Shown: positions 13,301 through 25,544, counted from the first letter of the stretch. The stretch: DNA of 64,000 nucleotides from Chionis minor (GCA_013398295.1 VZSF01009131.1:1-64000); one strand, 5' to 3'. The notes: generated from the sequence alone by a model not told the origin. Numbers and translations are program-made.

Positions 13301-14884
13301 TTGTTACATGCTTAATGAGCTAATAAAGACAAGCAATGAAGAGATGTGGTACCAGACATAGTCCAGCTGTCCCAAAATTATTCCTCCTCCATTTCTCTTT
13401 TACCGCAAGGCTGGGTTACAAGCGGACTAACGCTCACCCTAGCCCAGATGAGGTTTTCCATGGACCGCAATGAGATTTAGGACAGGCTCACAGTAGCTGA
13501 AACCAAGCAATTGCATTAGAGGGAGGAAAGGAAGGAAAAACAGTTCAACAGTGTGTGCTGGGTCAAATTCAAGAGATGCACTAGGGAAAAATTGTCCTGT
13601 CGTTGCTTTTCTAAGGAAATGAGCATCCAGCACAGAGACACCGAATTAATTTCAGAATGATTTAAAATCAGGTTTCTGAGGGGGGGTGTGCACGTGGAAA
13701 AGCTGGTTTGAGACATATATTCCTTTTGTTGATAGTGGAAGAAACACTGTTTCCTTTGGTCATAGCGAAGAGCAAACAGTTACTTTGATAGTCTTGGCAA
13801 ATGAAAAATTTTATTTTTATCGAACAGCAAGGGAAACACTGTATAACCCTTGCCAATATGCTATACGCTATGTGGCACGTCCCATTTAGCCCCACTGCTC
13901 CCGATACGAAATTCTCACCAAATGTCTGTTTCACTAGGGGAGTCTCTCATCGGTCATTCCATGTGGAGGGTATGTCCAGAATAGTCTCCCCTGGCTTGCA
14001 GGAGAAGGAAAGGGTTCTTACAAAAAGGAAGATTTTTTTAAAGCCATCGCTAAGGTCAGGGAGAGCACGCTGGTAGCTGTTTCATGTGCCGCTCTAGATG
14101 GCATAGCGTTGATACCAAGGGTATTCATTTGAGATGTTTCTGCACATTGCAGCCAACGTGCTGAGGATGAGGATGGTTGGTCAGCTGCTTGTGTGCAAGG
14201 GAGCCTGCTCTTCACCACTCTCTGGAGAAAAGGGTTGCCCATCTCCTGAGTCATTTGGGCCAGACAAAGGACTCTAGAAAAGGCAACCTTTGAAAGGCAG
14301 CATTGGAAGTACAGAGATGTTCCCATTTCTGAGTCTCTCGGCACTATAGATATCCCTTCCCTTCAGGTGAGCACACACAGGCTCACCTCTCCAAAGAGAT
14401 ACGAATCACCACGTGTGCTGAAGTGCGCTGCTCTTAGTTAAACAACCCCAGCTAGGCTCAAGATAGGGTTGGAAGGACTGAAGAGAGTTGTCACGCCCAG
14501 CTTGCTCCAGCAAGGGTTTGGGAGGGAGCAACCTCTGTCCCACATGTGTTGGTGGTGTGTTTTTCCTCCTCCTGCCACTGTGTGGAGGGCAGCAGTGGAG
14601 GCTGCGATGCTCTCCAGACATCAGCTCACTCTTAAACACAAGGCACTGCTCGTGGGCTCGCTGCTGCAGTTACTGGCCTCTACGCTTCCCCAGTTTTCCA
14701 GGCAAAGAAAATTTTAGCTACCTGCTTCTTTCTACATTTTCCCGATTTAATATTGGCATCAAGACCAGTGTTTTAAAACACCCACATTTGCCGTTTTGCA
14801 GTGAAACCTAATGAAAACTGCAGAGATAGCAGCAGCAGCTTGCCACTGTGGGATTCCTGAGAGCCTGGGCTTTTTGTGGGGGAA
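10321..14884. other. Unique non-coding sequence with an AT-rich motif-dense block at 10920-11330
   Basis: No gene is recognised. 10920-11330 lacks repeats and is dense in TAAT, ATTGG, GATA and AACAA cores, the texture of vertebrate conserved enhancers. T-runs occur near 11611-11624. 12413-12480 is an AT-rich low-complexity stretch of alternating TA. Frames are under about 110 codons. Confidence 0.5.
11204..11224. promoter_or_regulatory. Inverted pair of GATA motifs
   Basis: CAGATAA (11204-11210) and TTATCTG (11218-11224) are exact reverse complements separated by 7 bases (ggcagcg). Both arms match the GATA-factor consensus WGATAR. The pair lies inside a repeat-free AT-rich block (10920-11330). 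GATA binding and enhancer function are inferred from the motif alone. Confidence 0.35.
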
Positions 14885-14888
14885 TTTC

Positions 14889-14924
<36 letters not shown>

Positions 14925-14930
14925 TTTTTC
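14885..14930 (+). repeat. (TTTC)n microsatellite
   Basis: About nine uninterrupted TTTC units flanked by TTTCTC at the left and a T-run at the right. On the minus strand it translates as a Lys/Glu/Arg repeat, which explains two spurious minus-strand frames here (14759-14956 and 14808-15008). The tract is pure pyrimidine on the plus strand and likely polymorphic. Confidence 0.95.
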
Positions 14931-15744
14931 ACTCCACAACAGCTGGGTCTTAGCAAGCAGACTGGTGCTTAAACCGTCTGATATGATGTGAGAAAGCAAA
15001 ATAATCACCTGCCAAGGATTTCGTCTTCATAAAAGGCAAGGTGTAAGATCAAGTTTCAAAACGTGTAGGAGTTCGGCACACGCTGTGACACCGGCATGAA
15101 CTCTGAGGAACCAACTTCTGTTAACTTTAAAGACACAGCATTCATCTCCTTGCCCTGTCGGACCCTGATTTTGGCAATGATGGGCTCTTCTGCAAGAACA
15201 ACTCAACAGAGAATGGAAAAAAAAAGACAGAAAAAGGGGGGAGGGAGGACGAAGGCTTCAGAAACCCATGCAATCCCCAACCAGCTCTGCCAGAGCTGTG
15301 TGCTCCTCTCCCGTAATAATATATGAGAGCACTTCTCATTTCCAACTCAGTCCAAAGTGCTAGCTTCACACTTGGTTACCCAGGGAGAATTTGACCACGT
15401 ACACGGATGATGGAAAATGGAGAATAAGGGCTTTCTTCTCAGTAGACACATGAAGGGAGTGGGTTCCTCCTGTGAAGAAAATTGTTTGAACGCCGTTTAA
15501 TCCTTAATAAAGAGTTGGCAGGGTAGCTGTCATGATAAAACTCCCCTGTTAAGCAAGACGTACTTGTATTACCATTCCAGCTTTGACGAATTTAAGAGGC
15601 TGGATTACTTTTCATCTTTAATTAGGTTTTTGCCTCATTTGGCTTGGAAAGATAAAAAAGATTTAAGGGTCTCATTTGCTAAGACAGTGATTTTTCTGGC
15701 TGAATAAATATCTATATTGCTGCATAATATTTTTATTGGTTTAA
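14931..15744. other. Unique non-coding sequence, conserved-element-like at 15480-15720
   Basis: No gene recognised. 15480-15720 is AT-rich, free of repeats and rich in TTAAT/TTAATTAG-type homeodomain cores (TTTAATTAGG near 15618), resembling a developmental non-coding element. That classification is an impression that needs alignment to other vertebrates. Confidence 0.4.
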
Positions 15745-15801
15745 TGATGGATGGATGGATGGATGGATGGATGGATGGATGGATGGATGGATGGATGGAT
15801 G
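15745..15801 (+). repeat. (GATG)n microsatellite
   Basis: About 14 perfect tandem copies of GATG/ATGG over 57 bases. The minus strand reads as a Pro-Ser-Ile-His repeat and produces the longest open frame of the window (15733-16242, 169 codons). That frame is therefore an artefact of the repeat and not a gene. Confidence 0.97.
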
Positions 15802-18800
15802 AAAATAACATTTATGGCTTTGTTGAAAAACTGAGCCTCTTCCTTCATTGATTCTCATCTTCATTTCCACCTCAGCAAATGAAAAGACAAAACAGGTAGC
15901 AAAGGATGTAATTCTGATTTTGTGGCCACCAAACATTTTTTTTGTCACCCCTGGATCCAAAGGTTTTTCCCAAAGAGAAATCCATCCCCTCAGTAGGTGG
16001 GGAAACAGACGCCTGCTGTTGTAAAAGGACTTTGGATGGATCACGCCACAGATCCACACAGAGCCGCTGGCCATGATCCCCGCTGCCAGTACTTGTGGGG
16101 TCTGTCCTGCTGGTTGCAGCTCGGTTTGGGCCATGTGCAACACCAGCCCAGGCAGATAAATTTTCCACCAGTTAACTGCGTGTTTCCTGTGGATCTTCAG
16201 CATCTGCACACTTGGCAAGCTGAAGCACAGTGCTTCCTCCATCAGCTACAGATGATGTATTGTCAGCGGGAGTAATGCTGCGGGCCAGCTGCATGCCTAG
16301 TTGCAAGGAAGAAGTCTTGGCCCATGAGGTTTATCTGCTTTGGGCATGCCCCATGCTGGGTGCCAAGGCAGGCAGCAATGATGCCGCCTCTTTGCTCACA
16401 AGCTAAGTACCCTCTCCCTCCAAAACTACATGCAGATGAGATGCCCTAGGTAAATTAAAACACTGCTCTGAGAGCCCTGTAAATAATGATCAAGTACCGT
16501 GTATTTGATCAAGTACATAATTTTTTTCCTCTCTGCTCCAAATGGCCTGAGTTATAATTTCCAAAAAGTTTCTCAGCTACATTCATTTATGTATTTCTGA
16601 AGACTTTTTTTTTTTTTTTTGACTAAACATGCAGTCTCAACAGCTCACAGAGACCTTATTTCAATAGGTCTCACAAGAATGTGCTCCTGGTGGCATTTTT
16701 CTATAGCTGTGATGGTCTTGGGTAAAAGACAAGAAATTTGCTGCTTCTATTTTAGATTTGTGTGCCTGGGAGCTTGTCTGATTTTCCAGCTTAGACTAAT
16801 AACAGATATTAAGAGATTGCCTCCTCCTATAAACTTTACCTGGCCTTTTAAACAGTAGATACAAACATATTGCAGTGTGTGCTCAACTACAAAAGTGATC
16901 ATACCAATTAGTGGGTAATTACATGTATGTGTGTGCATGCGTAAAGTGTATAAAAAAGTCTGATTTGGGAAAATTTTAGCAGGATCTTTGTAGGGTGTTA
17001 GAGTGGTAAGAGATCCACGGGGAGGCAGTGATCAGCTAATTAGACTTCTCCCCCATCTCCTTGATTTTTCTTGTCTTGTCTTCTGTTTTCTGTGTTTCCA
17101 AATGAGTACATTGTAATTACTTCATTAGGAAACTATTAGAAGGGAACAAGAGAAGATGAGTCACTAGCTTTTTGTCCATGCTTTTATCTGATTGTGAGAA
17201 CTGAAGGAATTTTAAAAATCTTTTCTAGGTCACCGATCCTTCCAAGTGCTCATGCCCATCTTCCCTCCTCCCTTCCCCCCAACTCCAAGCGATTCTGCAG
17301 AACCTGGTGTGGATGCAGGAATCTACCCACAAGGAGGGATTTCCAGGGCCTGCTTTTCAACAAGAAAACCTTTTATTTCCTTTTCATATTTTGCTCTCTC
17401 TAGATAAGGAAAAACAGCTTGTCAGTGCCCTTTTTTTTCTGTTGTAATAATAATTTCTTGTGAATTACATTTTACGGCTCCCAGGCTTTGGCTCAGTTCA
17501 GAAGTTCTCTCGGGTTGAAAGTAATGGATGGAAATATTTAAAGACAAGGAGAAACATTTCAAATCAAATAAAAACCTTTTAAAACCTATGTGTTGCAAAA
17601 TGGTATTCAACCCACATCTAGGCTTTAACTGACAATGTATGAAAACAATGTTTAATGTGTTTTGGTTACTTTCTTTTTTCATGAATATCTGGGCATCCTC
17701 ATTCTTTCATTTCAACCTCTATGTCAAGAATATGACAAGGAGCCCCAAAATCCATATTTAAGCTGTAAAATAAGTGATTTGGTTTTCAGAAAAGCCAAGT
17801 GCTCAGCGTTCACCACCAGGGAGGAAGTTTTCAGCCTTATTTAAAATGAAAGCCTTAATATTTTTGCATCAGAAATGTATTTATCATCTTCCGGAAAGGA
17901 GGTCTGGCACATTTTGGAGAAAGTTCCCTCAAAGAATGGGAACCAAGTCCCTTCCTGGCTATTTAATCACAGTATCGTCTTGCCTTGGTGTTTTCCAAGT
18001 CACTTTGCCATTCACTTGCCAAAACATGTGAGGTCTGCTTGCCTTAACTGCCGCTTGGCTTAAAAGTGATTGACAAGGGATACAATTAAGGTCTAATTCA
18101 GAATTCAACAGGCTTAAATTCCTCTGGTAAGAAAATACTTTGATTCCAGAAAAAAAGTGCTAAAAATACTCCCTGGGATAATCATCACAAACTAATATTT
18201 GAATATTTAAGTAATATTACAGCAAAATCCAAAAAGAAAATGAAAAGTAATGCTGAATGGTGGCTGGTTACAGTTCCTTGAAACAACAACAACAAAAACA
18301 TGAGGCATTTAGATCAAAATCTCTTTGTGTGTTTCCTTCTGTGCTGAACTGATTTACATATTGATATATACCAGATGTTTCAGAAACAAATGCTGTTACA
18401 TCCGCTGATGGATTGGCTTCAGCTGCTTGCAAGCGGCCACTGGAAAGAGTTCAGTGGGGGTATAATGTCACATTAGTCATTCTCATTTACTTTATAAGTC
18501 CTATGTTGACCCAACAGTACCTGAATAGTTTTTTCACTGCAGTAAATTACAGATGGAAAGCTACAGGGGCAGATGTGGGAAAGGGGGTATTTTTCCCAGA
18601 TGACAGGAGAGGTTGTCTGGGGCTGGAGGGATGAATTTTTCTGCTTATTTTTACACTGTTTTGCTCAGCTTTCTTCCCTGTGTTGGTTAAAATGCAGAAA
18701 ATAAAAAGAAGCGGTCAAAATACTGTCCTCTCATTTTGTAGTTGTTTTATTTTCGCATCAGGTTGTCCTGATGTGGCCACTGCCAACGATGCTGGAGGAG

Positions 18801-19437
18801 ATATATGAACACCTCCTTCGGAGCTTTGGTGTTTCACCTGATGTGGATTAAACAGTGAGCCTGAGCCTCAGGAGTGTGTCTTGCTCCAGAGTAAAAACTG
18901 GGAAGAAAAATGTTAGCGGTGATGGTTTAAATGACAAATTTCTCATGGGTTTTGTCGGGCCAGAACTGCAGAAGCAAAGGCCACAGGCATAGGTGTGGGC
19001 TGGCTGAACTTCCTTCTAAACAGCAACAACAAACAAACTGAAGTGTCCCAGAGAAAGAAGCGAGGGCAGGTGGACACGTGCACCTTTGTGGGTCCTCTAT
19101 TGTATTGCAGTGTAGTTAAAAGCAAAATGGCTATTGTCTGTGCACAAAAAAGGCTAGAAATTCAGGGGTACAAAACCTTCCAGTTCCGCTCCTTAGAAAA
19201 AAGAATTTGCTTCAAGGTGCAGCACCATAAATGTGCTGTACAAACAATGCACAGAATCCCGCATTAGAGAAAACCAAATAATCGGTGCCTAAGGAAACAG
19301 CCAGGATTTAGAGAGCTTAAATCCAGGCCCTGCTGTGATACAATAGCCTTATTAAGCGTGATATTTTATATATGATTTCGAGAGTTTGAAGGTTTTGCGC
19401 GGTGTTTGGGTAAGGATCAGTGGGATTTCGGGAGCTG
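15802..19437. other. Unique non-coding sequence
   Basis: No gene recognised. It holds a 16-base T-run (16605-16620), a short (CAA)n at 18281-18299, a TAATTA core at 17037-17042, one AP-1 match (TGAGTCA, 17157-17163) and a small hairpin CATCAGG/CCTGATG with a 4-base loop (18756-18773). The decamer cctgatgtgg from the hairpin recurs at 18837-18846. Confidence 0.5.
16487..16516 (+). repeat. 11-bp direct repeat, 19-bp period
   Basis: TGATCAAGTAC occurs exactly at 16487-16497 and again at 16506-16516. The copies are separated by 8 bases (cgtgtatt). The 19-bp period is close to two helical turns, so both copies face the same side of the DNA. No known factor is assigned with confidence. Confidence 0.6.
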
Positions 19438-19445
19438 TGACGTCA
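19438..19445. promoter_or_regulatory. Full CRE palindrome
   Basis: TGACGTCA is the full cAMP-response element bound by CREB/ATF dimers. Local DNA is slightly CpG-enriched (19398-19452). An identical octamer lies 2.3 kb away at 21783-21790. The octamer is expected about once per window by chance, and less in CpG-poor vertebrate DNA. Confidence 0.3.
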
Positions 19446-22400
19446 TCCCGCATGTGATGCTATCAGAGCAGCTGCCGCTACGTGGCGAAGGGATGAGAGG
19501 TTTGGCCAACTCGAAGGCAGAGCCGAGAGCAGCACTGCAAGCCTCAGTGTTTACCAGCCCGGAGACTGTAATTGTTTTTTTGTGGGGGAAGTTCAAGCCC
19601 ACCCAAAGAGTGTTTCATAGTGCTCACCAAACCAATAAATGTTATAGTTATGAAAGGCCACATACTGTAGCTGCTGGCCAAGGCTTAGCTGCGTGGTTCC
19701 TTTTGACTTTAAAGCAAACTGTGCGGCTAAAACCTCATGCACCTCTTGGAAAGCTTTGGGCTTGACCTACCCGCTGAAGCCAAAGCATCTGGAAGAGAGG
19801 AAAAACTCCCCTGTGACCAGGCATGGCAATTTTCCCCAAAAGGATGAGGTCTTTGCAAGCCCATGACAGTTCTTGCACTATCACGCCTCTTTGGACTCAT
19901 GTTGACCTCCTCTATGGGAAGGGATGGTTGGAGCAGCATGAAGCAGGGAGGTAATCGGGGAAGCCCCGTTGCAAGTCTGAATTGTCTATTTGTATCCAAG
20001 TACACAAACTTGCTTCCAAAATAGAAGTTTTGGCCCATGGTAGGAAGTGGGAAAGCAATATGGAAGCACTTACAACAGTGAATCACCAATGGGGATTTTT
20101 ATAAAGCTCTAATTTTGCATTAGAGCAAAGGAAAAAGACTCAAAGCCTGGGGAGTACCACAGAATGGGTAACCTTCAAATGTCTGCTTTTGTGTCCAATT
20201 AAATCAGATGGCAAAGGATGCTTTCAGTGTGTGTTTGGGATTTACAACTGATGGGAGATTATGTGTGGAAAATTGTGTCCGGATTTATTCTGCTCATAAA
20301 TTGGGCATTCAGATATAAGACTGCTTGGTTTTAGGCTTGCTTACAAAGTTATCTTTCACCATCCATGTAAACACGTTCTCCAGATTAAATCAAACTTGCC
20401 TAGAGGCTTTTGTTTTGTTTTGTGAGCTACATTCTGAGCATGATACAAACATGGACAAGAATATTTATTTCCCTAATAATTGAACACCGTCACTTGCTCT
20501 AACAGCATCTGTAAATCTCAAAGTATAAATACACCCAATTTTTTCTTAATGTACAGCACCTTGCTCAGTTTGTATACTGCTGTACCTTTCATTCTTATTG
20601 CATTCATTTTTTTAATCCATAGCGAATTTCCAAAGTTTCTGACATTAGGACAGGACTAGAGCCATGGAAACACCGATTCCTTGGGGATTTCTTAGTTGTT
20701 TCTGTGTAAGAGCTTCATGTCACAATAAATTAAATAAATTAATTTTTCACAATAAATCGCAGAACACTTGCAAAGCACCAGGCACATGGAAGAGGACAGC
20801 TGGCCCTGTGGATGAGACCGTGGGATGGGAACACGATGCCATGGCTTAGTTTCTTGATGCTGCCACTGTTTTCTCTGTGGGCATCAGAAATAACCACACT
20901 TAACACAACAGTATCTTTGTGACAACAGAGATTTTTCCTGACATGCTATCACTTGTCAGAGGCCAATGTACATTATGTACAAAATCTACTTCATAGATAG
21001 CTAAATGCTCAGACTGTTAATCATCTGTCATTATAGATATTTCTCATATTGGATAGGTTAAGCAAGACTATGCAGGAGCATAGGAAAAAATGAAGCTGCA
21101 TTAAAGAATTTGAGTACCTTCCCTGAGGTTTGCTGAGGACAATCGATGACTGTCTCTTCGCTGGCTTTGATGTCCACTGGGTCAGGCTGTAACAGCATAG
21201 ATAAGTCAGACTGCCATTAGTAAAATGTTCCTTCTGCCTGAAAATTAAATTAGCTGAGTCTGAGACATTTTATATCCCTTGATGACCCAGCACGGCCAGA
21301 GCAAAGCGAGAATACACAAGCCATATGACATACTTTGTCTTCTGCTGTTTTGGGAAGCTTCTCAGCTGACATGAGAAGCAAATGCTCTACAGTCTCACGG
21401 GGTCTTTCTTGGGGCCGACTGGTTTATAGCTGGAAAAAAAAATCCTCAGCTGGTTTCAGTAGCTATTTGTTACCAACTTAAAGATCAGGTTCTTCAAGGT
21501 AAACTGAAAATGACAATTGGAAAATAAACATGAGCCACTTGGTGTGTGTCCTCTATTGGACTGAAATGTGACCCGTGTGCTGAGAGGTTAAGGGGTTAAA
21601 TTGTGCTTCGGTCATTAGAGCCCATGAAAAAAATGCTGGGTAAACTCAGAGCTCGTCATTGCTGCAATAGTGGGGTGAGGTAGCTCTGAAACCTATTGTG
21701 CTGTTTCATGTGGCTCTCTAGTGATATGTGATACCCAGTTTCTTGAGTGTCATGGTTATCAACTGCTTAGGCTTATAAGAACTGACGTCAAGAAGCGTTG
21801 AGCCGCTGCTCTCTTCTTGCCCTGGTTGTCACTGAGCTCATAAGAAAAGCATCAGGCATGTTTACACATGGCAAAGTTATTAAGAGCCCTCACAGAAGGG
21901 TTTTAAAGGATGGAGTCTCACCTGGAAGATGGCTGGCTTGATCTTAGCCCTTTTCTTCTGGCTGGAATACCTACCTCATAAAAAAAGAAATGGGCCCCAG
22001 AGAACATTTATGTTCCCCAGCCTCATCCCTCCCTCTGATTTAAACCAGCTCCTAGTAAGAGATTTAAGACCACCCTGAATATAGCTCCTTGTCAGGCCGC
22101 TCATTTAGGGTCAGAAAACAGCAAAGCATTTCAGCATGTGCCCAGAGTCTGGTCACCTGCTCAGTCCTGTTGACTACTGACTCTGTTAGATGCTCCTGTT
22201 TTACACACATATAACACTTCCCTAAGACTGGCATTTAAACATGTATTTTTGCCAAAATGGAGTCTAAATATGGATTCACGACAGAAGCTGGACTTCAGAT
22301 GTTCATTTATGAGATTCTTAGGCACAGGCTTTGGGAAGAAAAAGTCTCATCTAACAGCACACATGTTATTTTTCTTCTTCGGCAGAAAAAGTCTTGCTTG

Positions 22401-23515
22401 GAAATTAGTTGAGAGAAATAATTTATTGAAGGATAATGCACACTGATGCTCATGGGGCCCAAGTCATCCCTGCTAACAGACATCCAGAGACAAAGTATTG
22501 ATTACTGTTCCCAAGCGGGGCACTTTGAGAAAGTTCTTGAAATGCACGTAAAACATCTGCTTGCTGTGGTCATATTTTCTTCTGAAATACCGGATATCTC
22601 CTTCTTCCAACTGTGTTTTAGAGACCATACTTTTTCGCCCCCGAAGTCCCCTAAAGTGCCGGTGTTTCAAAAATGTTCTATTTGACTAGAAAAAATATTT
22701 TTTGCTAGTTTTGATCTCTCCAAAACCACACTTTTTGGAGACCGTTTTATTTGCCAACAAAATATTGCCTTGCTCTGGTCATTAGCTAATAGTGGTTAAA
22801 TTCTGGGATGCATATATAGTTAATGTTTTACACATGAGCCTACTTGACTTCTTTTCAAGAAGAAGCCACTGGATCTTGGAAAACATCATCAAGCTGTCAG
22901 CATTAAGTGTAGGACAAGTTAATAAAGGCTTGAATAAATCAGGCCGAGCTTGTCTACTCTTCATGATGATTGGTGAAATATATATTTTCAGAGGTAATGA
23001 AATATGCATTCACAGCGCAATTCCATTATTTTAATGTAGCATTGACTCTTTGTCATATTAAGTCAGACCCTTTGCCTCCTCATTTTTCATTTGAGTTGTG
23101 TAGTGTTCATGTCTGTAGCTGTTCGGAGCAGATGTGAATTAGGTCCAGGGTGGATGATGAGCGATCACAGCTAGTCTTGGTGTTTGTGTTTGTGTAGTGT
23201 GTTATTCCTTCCCTCCTTATCTCAGCAAGGTGAAGGACCACATGAGAGCTTGTCAGAAGAGCAACACACCCGTGATTGCCTTTCTGTGTTTTCCCTGTCT
23301 GTGACATGTGCTAAAGCATTTAGATTGTGCGCAACAAAAAGTTAGCCATCCATGAAATCATTTGAAATCATTTCAGATTGTGGACTGCTGTTTTGTAGGA
23401 GGAGGCAGAGCAGTTTCAGGGATAGAAACCTCGGTTTATCCCTATTTTTCCCAGCACATAAAAGAGCGACGTGAATTAGCAGTGATATTAGCCCATACAG
23501 AATCAGGTTATTTAG
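19446..23515. other. Unique non-coding sequence with a second full CRE
   Basis: No gene recognised. The second TGACGTCA is at 21783-21790. Low-complexity pieces are TTTTG copies at 20408-20422 and a CACAATAAAT direct repeat at 20721-20730 and 20748-20757. A tandem decamer (gaaatcattt, twice) lies at 23354-23373. Frames are below about 95 codons except one of 120 codons (19727-20089, minus). Confidence 0.5.
21783..21790. promoter_or_regulatory. Full CRE palindrome (second copy)
   Basis: TGACGTCA again, exact. With the copy at 19438-19445 this gives two full CREB/ATF sites in 2.4 kb. No TATA motif or CpG island accompanies it, so a distal element is more likely than a promoter. Confidence 0.25.
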
Positions 23516-23640
23516 CTTCAAGCTGTGACTTTGTCACTAATTTGCAGAGCGACTGCTGAGTTTATCTTTCCCTCATTTTGGCTGTCTGTAAAATGGGTTT
23601 TATCTTCCTGGTTGTTGGTCTGTTTAAGGAACGTGTATTG
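23516..23640 (+). mobile_element. Probable MIR-type SINE relic
   Basis: The order of blocks follows the MIR consensus: agctgtgactttgtcact, then a pyrimidine-rich stretch ending in tctgtaaaatggg, then tggttgttggtctgtttaa. These match the conserved MIR core (tgtgacc...cact, tctgtaaaatggg, ggttgttgtgaggattaa). The copy is strongly diverged, as expected for an element that predates amniotes. The upstream tRNA-like head is not visible. Confidence 0.5.
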
Positions 23641-24616
23641 TAAGATCTCTTCCTCAAAGGGAATTTCGCTATTTTAAGTGCAAGCGCTGTGTTCCAAAAC
23701 CGTTGTTGAGTTCTCCCTGCAAGCAGTGCGCCCAGCCAATTGCTTGTCACAGCCTAAGCTGCTTTATCAACAGGACGATCAATGGTCTCACCACATTACA
23801 ACAGGCAAGAAGGCTTCTCCTACAAGACAGTGGTGTTTTACTCTGCTAATGCCCTGCGTGGGTAAGCCACCAAAGGGAGGGCAACAGTCCTACGCTCTGC
23901 GACAGCACATTGCCACGGCAAATTACTCCCGTTCAGTAAAACTTCTTTGGAAGATCTGATCCCAGTATTTCTCAAAGGCAACGTGAGCTTTCCTGAGTGT
24001 CTGGGAGACGCGTCTTTCCCCCATGACAAATGGGAATGAAGCAATCGGTATCTGGAGAGTCAAAAGCAGAAATTGCACAATGGCGACACATCTTGGATAT
24101 CATTCAGTGTGCCCATTATTTCAAGCTTCTTTCAGGGAGGAGCTATATAAATAAGAATGGCAACTTTTTAAGTGGAAGACTAGGTTTCTCTTTAACAATA
24201 TAGAAATGAAGTGTGGCAGTGTGACCTTTTCAGAATGGATCTAAACTGTCGCTAGCCCCCCTGGGCTATACTACATCTGCGTGGTTCACATTACCCAGAG
24301 CTCTGCCCCCAGAAATATTTTCCTTCAAACAGGGGAGTGTTGTTAACTTTCCTCTCTTCAGGGTGACTGCTTTTAGTGGTCCAACCAAGCTCCTTTTCAG
24401 TTCTGTCACTGTCTTTCCTTGCACAATTGTTTAAAATATACTGTTTTCCTTTTTCAGGTCGAAGGGGGTTGTATATTTAAATTTCTCACGCCTGTTAAAG
24501 CTTTAGAAGGTATCATTTACAAAGTCAATACCCGGGAATGGAAAACGTCTTATAAAGTTTCAAACAAATTCTGGCCATATTTAGAAGGCAGTGTGTGACT
24601 TTGCTGCCCGTCTATA
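23641..24616. other. Unique non-coding sequence
   Basis: No gene recognised. A TATA-like TATATAAATA lies at 24144-24153, without a CpG island or other core-promoter signal around it. The flanking sequence is AT-rich with no recognised repeat. Confidence 0.5.
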
Positions 24617-24722
24617 AACTACATGCTAACAGAAAGAGTTTGCTACATCTCGATCCTGCTTTGGCTGTGATTGTAGATAAGTCTTGGCCGAGCAAGGAGC
24701 CGGTGATTGGCTTACGTTGTAT
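24617..24722 (+). repeat. Unclassified dispersed repeat, copy A
   Basis: The first 32 bases (24617-24648) match 25436-25467 with 4 mismatches, 3 of them C/T differences typical of decay. Weaker similarity continues in the same order for about 75 more bases, through shared gtgattRta, a tctYgg-type block and a trailing tgat(t/g) block. Two diverged copies of one element in the same orientation, about 820 bp apart, are the simplest reading. I cannot name the family. Confidence 0.5.
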
Positions 24723-25435
24723 GTTATACCCTCTAACCTCTGACATGGCGAACATACGATAACAAGCATGAGTGAGCTCCCAGAGGGACGGTGCTAAGGG
24801 CTGCAGTGGATTAAACGTTCTCAAGCATGACTTCTTCCAAAGGCAAGAGCAGGAGAAGCTCTCAAAGCAAGAGGCAGAGACCGCCGATTAAGGGCCTTGA
24901 AGGATTTTCCAATCCCATCTTGTCGAGCTACTTGCTGTATAACCACCTAAAATCTGCTTTGACAGAAGATCAAGTTTGCTATTTAAAGATCAGCAACAGT
25001 GGAGAAAGGCTGGAAGATGTTTGTTTCACTTTGTCCTTTCACTCAAGCTGTATTTTTTTGCTAATGTTTTAGGAATGTTTTCTTATCAGGATTATAAAAA
25101 ATAAATACAGCCAGCACTTTGGCAGTCAAAAAGAACAATATAGATTAGAAAATGATTTAGTACCCTTATTTTGTTAATTAACCTAGATTGCCTGATCTTA
25201 TGAGCCATTATCCATGTGAGTAATTCTCCTGTGTGAAGATCTTTGTTGAAATCAATAGAAATGTTCGCATAAGTAAAGTTACTCACGTATCTTCAGATTC
25301 AGGGCTTAATTTCCTCATGTTACATTTATGAAGACTGTTTCCTTTAAAACTTCTTTTTCAGTAAAAAGCAGTTCTCTTCAGAGGAGAGAGTTAGGTGGAA
25401 ATGTTGCATTTTGATGAAAATTCCCTGTATCCCTT
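24723..25435. other. Sequence between the two repeat copies; one basic 81-codon open frame
   Basis: Contains an open frame at 24827-25072 (+) whose predicted product starts with a Ser/Lys/Arg-rich stretch and ends in a hydrophobic tail. It matches no family I know, has no visible splice partner, and is short enough to be chance. If the flanking copies were terminal repeats this would be the interior of an element, but no retroviral or transposase motif is present. Confidence 0.35.
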
Positions 25436-25544
25436 AACTACAAGTTAATAGAAAGAGTTTGTTACATGTAGCTCCCCCACCAGCCTTAACAGTGATTATA
25501 AGCAATTCTCGGTAGATCAGTGAGTTGATGACTACCTTATACAT
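25436..25544 (+). repeat. Unclassified dispersed repeat, copy B
   Basis: Partner of 24617-24722 in the same orientation. The core TAATAGAAAGAGTTTGTTAC differs from copy A (TAACAGAAAGAGTTTGCTAC) only at two C/T positions. It could be an LTR pair, a segmental duplication, or two insertions of an old SINE or DNA element. No target-site duplication is evident. Confidence 0.5.

Noticed and set aside
15733..16242. 169-codon minus-strand open frame, the longest in the window
   Set aside because: Its first third is the translated GATG microsatellite, which cannot create stops in that frame; the rest shows no recognisable domain.
24827..25072. 81-codon basic open frame between the two repeat copies
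   Set aside because: Suggestive composition, but no family match, no splice partner and no polyadenylation or promoter signal in view.
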